Below are positions 27,431 to 36,600 of a stretch of 46,873 nt of DNA, piece by piece (within the stretch, counting starts at the first letter, position 1; every line of letters begins with the position of its first letter). Below the pieces are notes generated by a model that was not told the DNA's origin, did not search any database, and saw nothing but the letters and a program-made list of their open reading frames with translations. The DNA lies in the NCBI GenBank assembly GCA_946409935.1, contig CAMJYG010000014.1, positions 1 to 46,873 of the forward strand. The letters are read 5' to 3'. The translations under genes and the position numbers were made by a program. Origin of the DNA: an uncultured Clostridium sp. (GTDB lineage: Bacteria > Bacillota > Clostridia > TANB77 > CAG-508).

Positions 27431-27829
27431 TTAGCTAAGTAAAAGAAGTATTAAAGACAAAAATAACATTTCATCTTTAACACCTTCATTATATAAAAAA
27501 AATAGTAAACCAAGAATTATAATATCATCTAGATATAATTTAATACCTAAAAATTCCAAAATAGGTTCTTCAGAATTTACGGAAAAAGGGTTTTGGAAGT
27601 TTATAGGTCCAAAAGAATTATATCTAGATGTTTTGCTTTTATGTTCATTTTCTTTATCTTGATTTTTAATTTCATATTGTTCATTGTTATAAGATATTAA
27701 AGTATTAGAAAATTCGGAGTTATTTTGTCCATTTGTAGTTTGCTTTGAATTCTGGTTATAAAAATTTGGAAATTGTTGATTTTTATAATAGTATGGATAT
27801 GGGTATCGATAAAATGGAAAATTAACCAT
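27431..27829 (-). CDS. Conserved-looking unknown protein, Tyr/Pro/Asn-rich
   Basis: 132 aa from ATG 27829 (AAGGAG ahead on the minus strand). The N-terminus is MVNFPFYRYPYPYYYKNQQF, a Tyr/Pro-rich start followed by an Asn/Gln/Lys low-complexity middle. The last about 40 residues are more conserved-looking and hydrophobic (YLDDIIILGLLFFLYNEGV, then DEMLFLSLILLLLS). Proteins of this style occur in clostridial genomes as unnamed families; I cannot give a function. It overlaps the upstream gene by 8 nt, so the two are translationally coupled. Confidence 0.75.
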   Translation of the reverse strand: MVNFPFYRYPYPYYYKNQQFPNFYNQNSKQTTNGQNNSEFSNTLISYNNEQYEIKNQDKENEHKSKTSRYNSFGPINFQNPFSVNSEEPILEFLGIKLYLDDIIILGLLFFLYNEGVKDEMLFLSLILLLLS

Positions 27830-28262
27830 TTGAATTATTCTCCTTATTATTATCATTTTTTAGAAGTTCAGCAATTTTAGCAAAATTCAATAAATTAGCA
27901 TATTGATCAACCTTACCCTTTCGTTCTTCTCGAAGATACGGCTTCAAGGAATACAAAAGATTACTCCTAGGATCATTTGATGTATTCATCTTTTCCATTA
28001 TAGATTTCATTTTTAAAATTGTATTCATATCAATATTACTAAAATCAAAGTTATTGCTTGTATTAGTATTTTGTCTTTCATTGCCAGAATTATTATTTGT
28101 ATTATTAGAATTGCCACCCAAAGATTGCTGTCCCATCATAGAAGAAAAATTTTGTATCATTTCTGGTGGAATTTTAGAAATTACATCATTTAATTGCCCA
28201 CTATTCATCATATCTTTTAGTTTATTAACTGTATTTTCATCAAAATTAATATTATTATTCAA
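27822..28262 (-). CDS. Unknown protein with Asn/Ser-rich middle
   Basis: 146 aa from TTG 28262, with AAGAGGTGAT upstream; the GTG at 28271 is inside that site. Helical N-terminus (ENTVNKLKDMMNSGQLNDVI), an Asn/Ser-rich linker, and a helical C-terminal block (LLYSLKPYLREERKGKVDQY then ANLLNFAKIAELL) that looks like a conserved interaction module. First gene of a two-gene minus-strand unit. Family not recognised. A TATAAT on the minus strand near 28280 could be its -10 box. Confidence 0.75.
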   Translation of the reverse strand: MNNNINFDENTVNKLKDMMNSGQLNDVISKIPPEMIQNFSSMMGQQSLGGNSNNTNNNSGNERQNTNTSNNFDFSNIDMNTILKMKSIMEKMNTSNDPRSNLLYSLKPYLREERKGKVDQYANLLNFAKIAELLKNDNNKENNSNG

Positions 28263-28495
28263 AAAAATCACCTCTTAATATTATATGAAGTAAAATTGAA
28301 AATGTTGCCTATATAGTAATCACTTGAGCGGATTTATAATTTGATATGGCTGACTAGTAACTATGGCTACATAAAAAGTTAAAAAAATATCCTCCAAACA
28401 TTGAAAAATATAGAAAATTGTTATATAATAAAATTGGAGTGCATATATAAAAGAATTATAAAAATATTTGTCATAAATTCTTAATATAAAAGTAA

Positions 28496-28556
28496 AAAAA
28501 ATGTAAAAAAACTATGAAATGCGCTTCCGTAAAGGAAGTTCAGTTTTTACATTTTT
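28496..28556. repeat. Hairpin in the divergent spacer
   Basis: The gap 28263-28660 holds no gene. It contains an imperfect palindrome with outer arms aatgtaaaaaaact and agtttttacatt and inner arms cttcc/ggaag around gtaaa. It lies upstream of the promoter at 28573, so it is not in the surface-operon transcript; it could terminate an incoming transcript or act as an operator. The rest of the spacer shows no recognised riboswitch. Confidence 0.5.
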
Positions 28557-28572
28557 AAAGAAATTAAGCATA

Positions 28573-28601
28573 TTGACTAATGTTTTTAATAATTATAAGA
28601 T
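28573..28601 (+). promoter_or_regulatory. Promoter of the surface-protein operon
   Basis: TTGACT (28573-28578), 17 bp, TAAGAT (28596-28601); good -35, weaker -10. The transcript would start near 28608, about 50 nt before the first surface gene. Confidence 0.5.
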
Positions 28602-28660
28602 AAAAAGTATAAGATTATATTTTTTAAAAATGCAATAAATAAATTAAGGAGGATAATAGT

Positions 28661-31600
28661 ATGAAAGAAAAACTATTAAAGAATTTATTAGTAATATTAC
28701 TAATATTTAGCTTAACAATGGTAAATTTTATATTTGTAAGTGTTAATATGGTTACGTATGCAGCTGATTTATTAACACAAGATAGCAAAACAAATAATGC
28801 AAATGTAAAATTTATACCATATTTTAAAAATGACAATGGAGAAAGGGTAAGCAGTTTAAATGCACTTATAAATGCAGAAAATTTGAAACTGTGTGCGGAA
28901 ATAACTGTAGAAAAAGGTTATTTAACTAATGGTAAAATTGAAATTACAGATAGTAATTTTAATTTAAAACAAACAAATGAGTTAAGTAATTCAATAAGTA
29001 GTATTAATGGAAATACTATTAACCTAAATACAATCAATTCGGGAGACAAGGTTGAAATTGAAGTTGATATAGAAGTGCCAATAAGTGATTATATTGATGT
29101 AAGTTTATTAGGTAAAGAAAGTAAAATAAAATTTACAGGTACTTATAAAGATAGTAATGGAAATGATAATGGAATTAATTCTGAAAAGAAGGTAACATTA
29201 AATTTAAAATCTGAATCTATTAAAGAAGATATTTTATTAGAACAAAGTATTATTACAAATAAAGTACTAGAAGTAAATGGAGAAAATAAAAAAGTTGTAC
29301 AAGTTCTTGTAAAATCAGGATTAAAAGATGGTGGTTATCCAATTAAAGAAACAGAAATTGCTGCTATTATTCCAAAAATAGAAGGGCATACTATAGAAAG
29401 CTATAGTATACAAGCATTAAATACGTATGCAACGAATGGAAAAACAGGTACAGAATTTAGTACTTCAAATTGGAAACATAATTCTGAGTATGTTGCAAAA
29501 ATAGAAGAAGAAAAAGGTAAACAAGATGCATTAGTTATAACTGTAAAAAATGAGCCAAATGCAGAAAATAAAATATCTTGGAATAAAGAAGGAAAAGATG
29601 AATTTATAATTACATATATTTTTGATGAAAATGCTGAATTAGACCAAACAGAATTTAGCGTGTATTCTTCAATTAAATTATATGATGATAGGACAGGAAG
29701 TTCTTTTCGTGGGCAGACTAAAAACAATGAAGAATTATATGATATTGCTAAAGTAGAAGTTAAAAACCAAGAAGATGAAATATATAATGGAAAACTTTAT
29801 GCTAATATAGATAGAGATATAAAAAATACAACAAAGGTACAAATTAATTATGCAGGATTAGATACAATAAATTTAGAAGAAGAAAAAAGCTATTATACAG
29901 ATAAAGAAAATAATCAAACAAAATATGATGCTAACATTATATATAAAGAAGTAAAAATTGAAAAAGCAAATTTTGATTATATATTTGGAAATAGTGGTTA
30001 TATCGTTTTTAAAGATGAAAATAGTAATGAGATTGCTAGAGTTACAAATTTATCACAAGTAAGAGATGGATATATAGTAGTAGATTTTAAAAATAAAGAA
30101 ACTAAATCTATTAAAGCTGAAATTACGGGAGCCGTAAATATTGGTGAACTTGTATTTGAAGAAACAAAAACAATAAAAACTACATCTAATGTAGATATAA
30201 AAAATGTAAAATCAATAAAATATAAAACAAAAGTTAATGGCAATCCAGTTGAATCAGAAATTCAATTAAAGGATTCTGAATTTAAAACTGAGGTTGTAAC
30301 AGAACCAACAACTATAGATACATTTAGAAAACATGATATGAAAATAAAAGCGACATTAGTAACAGATAATGAGTCAAAAAGATTATATTCAAATCCAACA
30401 TTGGACATTGAAATACCATCAAAAATAACTGAGATAGAAATTAAAAATGCTCAAGTAGTTCAAGGTGGAAATGTACTTGCAGTAAAAACTACTAAAAAAG
30501 AGAATAATCATATTATAGTTGAATTAGAAGGTGTACAAACAGAATATACTGGAAATACAGTAAGAGGAATAGAAGTAGATGTTGATGTAACATTAGGAAT
30601 GAAAAATACAGAGGTAAGTAGTGACGAAACAATAAAAATGTCTGTAAAACAAAATGAAGAAACAGTATCTGAAGCTACACAAAATATAAAAGTTGAAGCA
30701 TTACAAGGTTTGATTACTGTAAATAGTGTACAAGAATATGGAATAGAAGCTTTAGGAATTGATAATGAACAATCAGCAACATTAGCTAAATCTACAGAGT
30801 CTAAAAACGCTAATGTAAAAATGCAATTAATTAATAATGCTAAGGGTACAATTACGAATGTAACAGTATTAGGAAAATTCCCAACAGAAAATAATAAAGT
30901 GGGAGAAACTACTAATAATATAAAAATAGCTGTAGGTGAAATAACATTAGAAGGAATCGAAGGTGCAACAGTTCAATATTCAGAAGATGTTAATGCAACA
31001 GTTGAAAGCAATTGGACAAACACAATTTCAAATCCATTAACAGTAAAAAGCTATAAGATAGTAATTCCAGAGATGGCAAGAGGAAAAAAACTATCTGCTA
31101 CTTATGGAATAACAATACCAGAAGGTCTTGAGTATAATCAAACAGCTAAACTTAATTATGATGTAACATATTTTGACACAGTATTAAACGAAAACAAAGA
31201 AGCTAAAGGTGCAACAGTAACATTAGAAACAGGTGTTGGACCAGTTGTTGAAACAGAAATGACTGCTTCAGTAGGTGGACAGAATTTAGAACAAAATGCA
31301 GAAGTAAGAACAGGAGAAGTTATAAAATATACTGTAACTGTTAAAAATGTAGGTTCAGAAGATGCAAATGGAGTACAATTAACTGCTAAAATACCAGAAG
31401 GAACAACATTTGTTACACCTGATAAGAGAACATATACAGGAGCAGGGGATGAATATGATCCTAATAGTGGATTATCATTAGGATATGAAGGCAACATAAC
31501 TGGATATTATATTGAAGATACTAGTAAAACAGAAATACCTGTAACATTTGACATAGAAAAAGGTAAAAATAAAAAACTTACCTATGAAGTAAGAGTAAAC

Positions 31601-33631
31601 GATATTGCTGATAATAGTAAAATAAAAAATCAAGCAACTATGGTGTATGGTGAAGTAACTAAAAAAACAAATGAAACTGAATATATTGTAAAATCAGGAA
31701 ATATTAGAGTAATTAGTAAATTAATGAATGTAGATAAATCTCAAATAATGGCTACTGACATATTAAATTATTACATTGTAGTTGAAAATACATCAAATGA
31801 AGTACAAAGAAATGTTAAAGTTAATTTGAATTTGAATGGATTAGACATTAAGGATAAAATAGAAATTAGTGATGTAATAAATGAAAATGAAGTTGAAAAT
31901 ATAACAGAGATAGATAAAACAACAGAAATTTCTTTAGGAGATATGCAGGTTAATTCTAAAAAATTGATTTGTATATATGCAAGTATTAATGATTTTGCAG
32001 AAGTATCTAAAGAAGTTAAGCTATCAGCTATAGTAAATACAAATAATATTGCTTATAGATCTAATGAATTCACACAAAGAGTATATAATTATTTAGTAGA
32101 TTTAGATATATCTGCAACAAATGAAAATGGATATTTACAAGCTAATGATACTGTCGAATATGCAATAAAAATTAAAAACAATAGTGCTAAAGCTATTTCA
32201 GGACTAAAAATAGAAGATAAAATACCAGATAATTTATATATTTCAAAGGTTGAACAAAATGGGGAAGACATAACAGAAAATAATAGTAAAAGAGATTTCG
32301 AATTAAGTTTAGGAGATATTGAGCCAGGTGAAACAACAGTTGTTAAAATAACAACGATTGTTGATCCAGAAGAAATTGGAACAGAAACAATAGAATTAAT
32401 AAATGAAATTTCTATAAAATTTAATGGTGAGGAAATAGGAAAAGAACAAATTACACATATAGTAAAACCAAAAATGGAAGATGAAAATAGTCCAGAAGAA
32501 GTAGATGAACCATCAGGTAATGGTAACCAAGAAAAGCCTACAAACCAAGATAAACCAACAAATCAGGAAGATCCTAAAAATACAGATAAACCATCAGAGA
32601 ACGAAAAAATAAAAGGATATATGATTAGTGGAATTGCATGGCTAGATGAAAATAAAAATGGTAAAAAAGATTCTGGTGAAAAATTACTAAATAATGTAAA
32701 AGTTAGTTTAATAGACATAAAATTAGGAAAGATTGCTAAGGACATAAATGGAAAAGAACTAATATCAACAACAAATAATAATGGGTTATATATATTTAGT
32801 AATGTTCCTAATGGAGAATATATGGTAACATTTGAATACGATAGTTACACTTACAGATTAACAGATTACCAAAAAGCTGGTTTAGAAGAAAATGAGAATT
32901 CAAATGTTATTTCTAAAAAATTGATAATAAATGGAGCAGAAAAAACTTATGCAGTAACAAATACTATAGTAATAAAAGATAATAATATTGCTAATTTAAA
33001 TATGGGTATTTGTGAAATAGGTGTATTTGATCTAAAATTAGAAAAATATGTAACTAAAATACTTGTACAAAACAATAATGAAACAGATGTATATAATTAT
33101 GATAAATCTACACTAGCAAAAGTAGAACTTGATTCAAAGAAAATAGCAGGTTCAACAGTTATAGTAGAATATACTATAGTGGTTACAAATAATGGTGAGT
33201 TAGATGGATATGTTAAAAATATTGTTGATTACATACCATCTGGATTGAAATTTAGCTCAGAATTAAATAAAGAATGGTATCAATCAGGTTCATACTTATA
33301 TAATGCAAGTTTAGCAAATACAAAATTAGCACCAGGAGAAAGTAGAACTGTAACATTAGTATTAACAAAAGCAATGACTGAAAATAATACTGGAAGAATA
33401 AATAATACAGCAGAAATTGCACAAGACTACAATGAAGTTGGTGCTCAAGATATAAACTCTGTACCAGGAAATAAAACACAAGGTGAAAACGACATGGCAA
33501 GTGCTGATATAATTATAAGTATTAGAACTGGTTCAGCTGCTACATATATTGCATTAACAATAGCTATAATAGCAGTAATAGGTGCAGGAACATATTTTAT
33601 AAAGAAAAAAGTTTTAAAAGAGAGAATATAA
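28661..33631 (+). CDS. Large surface protein with DUF11 and Cna-B-like domains
   Basis: 1656 aa. Signal peptide in the first about 35 residues (LLVILLIFSLTMVNFIF). The long N-terminal half is Ig-like beta sandwiches. DUF11-type repeats occur near residues 860-1000 (TVKNVGSEDANGVQLTAKIP) and 1140-1270 (YAIKIKNNSAKAISGLKIED), followed by a Lys/Pro/Asn linker. Next is a Cna-B/SdrD-type domain (about 1321-1390, SGIAWLDENKNGKKDSGE, NGEYMVTFEY) and a last DUF11 domain (1456-1607). The C-terminus is a membrane helix with a basic tail (KKKVLKERI). No clear LPxTG; IRTGS just before the helix is only sortase-like. Such proteins form long stalks on the cell wall. AAGGAGG precedes ATG 28661. It is co-transcribed with the next gene (18 nt). 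Confidence 0.88.
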   Translation: MKEKLLKNLLVILLIFSLTMVNFIFVSVNMVTYAADLLTQDSKTNNANVKFIPYFKNDNGERVSSLNALINAENLKLCAEITVEKGYLTNGKIEITDSNFNLKQTNELSNSISSINGNTINLNTINSGDKVEIEVDIEVPISDYIDVSLLGKESKIKFTGTYKDSNGNDNGINSEKKVTLNLKSESIKEDILLEQSIITNKVLEVNGENKKVVQVLVKSGLKDGGYPIKETEIAAIIPKIEGHTIESYSIQALNTYATNGKTGTEFSTSNWKHNSEYVAKIEEEKGKQDALVITVKNEPNAENKISWNKEGKDEFIITYIFDENAELDQTEFSVYSSIKLYDDRTGSSFRGQTKNNEELYDIAKVEVKNQEDEIYNGKLYANIDRDIKNTTKVQINYAGLDTINLEEEKSYYTDKENNQTKYDANIIYKEVKIEKANFDYIFGNSGYIVFKDENSNEIARVTNLSQVRDGYIVVDFKNKETKSIKAEITGAVNIGELVFEETKTIKTTSNVDIKNVKSIKYKTKVNGNPVESEIQLKDSEFKTEVVTEPTTIDTFRKHDMKIKATLVTDNESKRLYSNPTLDIEIPSKITEIEIKNAQVVQGGNVLAVKTTKKENNHIIVELEGVQTEYTGNTVRGIEVDVDVTLGMKNTEVSSDETIKMSVKQNEETVSEATQNIKVEALQGLITVNSVQEYGIEALGIDNEQSATLAKSTESKNANVKMQLINNAKGTITNVTVLGKFPTENNKVGETTNNIKIAVGEITLEGIEGATVQYSEDVNATVESNWTNTISNPLTVKSYKIVIPEMARGKKLSATYGITIPEGLEYNQTAKLNYDVTYFDTVLNENKEAKGATVTLETGVGPVVETEMTASVGGQNLEQNAEVRTGEVIKYTVTVKNVGSEDANGVQLTAKIPEGTTFVTPDKRTYTGAGDEYDPNSGLSLGYEGNITGYYIEDTSKTEIPVTFDIEKGKNKKLTYEVRVNDIADNSKIKNQATMVYGEVTKKTNETEYIVKSGNIRVISKLMNVDKSQIMATDILNYYIVVENTSNEVQRNVKVNLNLNGLDIKDKIEISDVINENEVENITEIDKTTEISLGDMQVNSKKLICIYASINDFAEVSKEVKLSAIVNTNNIAYRSNEFTQRVYNYLVDLDISATNENGYLQANDTVEYAIKIKNNSAKAISGLKIEDKIPDNLYISKVEQNGEDITENNSKRDFELSLGDIEPGETTVVKITTIVDPEEIGTETIELINEISIKFNGEEIGKEQITHIVKPKMEDENSPEEVDEPSGNGNQEKPTNQDKPTNQEDPKNTDKPSENEKIKGYMISGIAWLDENKNGKKDSGEKLLNNVKVSLIDIKLGKIAKDINGKELISTTNNNGLYIFSNVPNGEYMVTFEYDSYTYRLTDYQKAGLEENENSNVISKKLIINGAEKTYAVTNTIVIKDNNIANLNMGICEIGVFDLKLEKYVTKILVQNNNETDVYNYDKSTLAKVELDSKKIAGSTVIVEYTIVVTNNGELDGYVKNIVDYIPSGLKFSSELNKEWYQSGSYLYNASLANTKLAPGESRTVTLVLTKAMTENNTGRINNTAEIAQDYNEVGAQDINSVPGNKTQGENDMASADIIISIRTGSAATYIALTIAIIAVIGAGTYFIKKKVLKERI

Positions 33632-33649
33632 GAAAGGAGGAAAAAGTAC

Positions 33650-36600
33650 ATGAATAATTTAAAGAAAATAGCTATAACAATTTTTATATTCTTAGTAGGA
33701 ATAATAGGATTTTCAACAATAACAAATGCAGCAGAGGAAATAGAATTTACAAAAAAAGGGATTACTATAGATAATAGTAACAAAGATCAATATTACACAA
33801 ATCAGCATTTGTTCTGTATTGTTAAAACTGCTGATCCACCATATGGAGAATATGATAGATTTGCACATATAAAAATAAAGAATAATAAAGCTACAAATCT
33901 AGATAATAATAAAAGTTGGGAGAGCAATGAAAATATTAAACTAGCTTATATGTTAAATAATGTTAATGAGAAAAATCCTAATGTAAGACCTGATAAAAAT
34001 TCAACATTAAGAACTTTAGGTTGGATGTATTTTCAAACATGGTGGAATGATGCTAAAATAAATTTAAATATAGCAGGTAATATTACTACAAATGGATATA
34101 ATAAAGGCGAAGTTATAGATGCACAGAAAGCATACAATAAATTGAATGATGATGCTGACAAGTATGTTGGACAATACCAAGGTAGCAAGATAGAAAAACA
34201 AGATACAGGAAAGGCAGTAACAATTACAGCAAACAAAATCACTGGTATTCAATATTTAAAAATAGGACCATTTAAATGTAAATTTTCAAATCATCTTGAA
34301 AGTATTAGTGTAACTACAAAGAATAAAACTTATACTCAAGATAGTAGCAGAACGATTAATGGAAAATATTATAAAGACATTGAATTTACACAAGAACAAG
34401 ATGGAAGAACAGTAACATTTACTGATATTAGACAGGTAAAATCAGGTCAGGCATTTTATATAAATATTATACAGGCTGATGGAGATATAACACAAATCAA
34501 AGATATTACTTTAAAAGGTGAAAAATTCACAACATATAGTGCAGAGTTATTTATATATAATAAGAAAAGTAATTTGTCTACTCAAAATTTTGCATATTAC
34601 AAACCAGGTCGTGAAGATATTGAACCTTCTATAAAATATGATTTAAATCTTAATGTAGAAAGTGGTTTAAAAATAAGAAAACATGATACATCAGGGAATA
34701 ATCAAGTAGAAGGAATTGGATTTAAAGTTTACAGTTATGTTAAAGGAAAAACAGGTTGGTTAAAAGTTGACGAAAATGGAAAGATTTCAGAATATACTTC
34801 ATATGAAAACGCAACATTATTAAAAACTAATTCAAAAGGTTATGCAGAGCCTGAAATAAAACATATGCCTATTGGAGAATATGGTATTTATGAAACATAT
34901 TTAGGAAAATATAGTGGATTATATACACTTGGTAAATGCACAGTGCCAGAAGGAACTGATGTAAACAAGAAAATTGAAATTACTGCAAAACAAATACCTG
35001 AAAATGGTAAAGTTCATTACCTTTTAGGAACCAATACGGTTAAAGCTCCAAATACTCCAGAACTTGGAAGCTTAATAATAAACAAAAAAGATGAATCTGG
35101 AAATGCTTTACAAGGAATAGGATTTAAAATATATAGTCTTGTAGAAGATAAAAAAGGCTGGTTAAATATAGATGTTGGAACAGGAAAGTTAATTGGATAT
35201 TCAAAGAATTTTAGTGAAGTAGATAGCCTAAAGACAGATGCACTAGGTAATACTACATTAATTACACATTTACCAGCAGGAGCATATAAAATATATGAAA
35301 CTGATGTTGGTGAATATGGTGATAAATATTCTTTAGAATTAGCTACATTAGTAGATGGAACAAAAGCGTATATCAAGAAAATAAAAGATGGTGATGAATT
35401 AAAAGATTCAAAAGACGTTGAAGTTAAAGCTAATGGTTCAGAGAGAGAAAAGGCCGAGATTTGTCATGTAACAAATACACCAGATATAGAAAAGCCTGAT
35501 TTAGGAAATTTAAAAATACATAAAACAACAGAAACTGGAGAAAATTTACAAGGAATAGAATTTAAAATTTATAGTTTAGTAGAAGGAAAGACTGGATGGC
35601 TAAATATAGCTCAAGGAACAGGTAAATTAATAGGTTATGCAGATAAAATTGATGATGTAAAAAGTATAGTTACTGATGGTAAAGGAAATACACCATTAAT
35701 TACAGATTTACCAGTTGGTATGTATAGAATATTTGAAACAGGAGTTGGACAACATTCTGATAAATATGCTTTAAAATTAACAGATGTACCAGGTGGAACA
35801 CAAGCTTTGGTAAAAGAAATAAAAGAGAAGGAAAGTTATGTAGAAGTTGAATCTAAATATACAGCAGATATAATAACACATGAAATAAAGAATACACCTG
35901 ATTATGGAAGTTTAATTATACATAAAGTAGATGAATCTGGAAACCCATTATATGGAATTGGATTTAGAATTTATAGTATTGATAAAGAAAAATGGTTAAA
36001 TGTAAATCGTGGAAATGGTAAATTAATAGGTTATGTAAATACATTTGACGAAGTAGAAGGAGATTTATACACAGACAGCAAAGGTAATACACAAGTGATT
36101 ACAGAATTACCAGTAGGAAAATATAGAATATATGAAACAAAAGTTGGACAATATGGTGATAAATATGCATTAAAAGAAACTGATGTACCAGGTGGAACAA
36201 AAGCATACATAAAGGAAATAAAAGATGGAGAAGAACAAAAAGACTTTATAGAGGTTGACATCAAAGCTACTGAAACTTCTGAAGCTCAAACAATTGAGGT
36301 TAAAAATACTCCAGATTTAGGAAGTTTAGTTATAAAGAAAATTGATAAAAATTCTGAAAAAGCTTTACCAGGAATTGGATTTAAGGTTTATAGTAAAGTA
36401 AACAACAAAAAAGGATGGTTAAAACTTAATAAAGATAATGAACTAGAAGAATATACAACATTTGATAATGCAACAGAAGTGTATACAAATGAAAATGGTT
36501 TGACAGATGAAATTAAAAAATTGCCTGCAGGAGAATATGACATATACGAAACTTCATTAAAACATGGAAATTATGACTATAGTGAAATTTATGCTATAGA

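Noticed and set aside
31156..31497. Minus-strand open frames inside the surface genes and other long genes
   Set aside because: They lie opposite strongly supported coding sequence, lack ribosome sites and show no family features; they result from the low stop density of the antisense frame.
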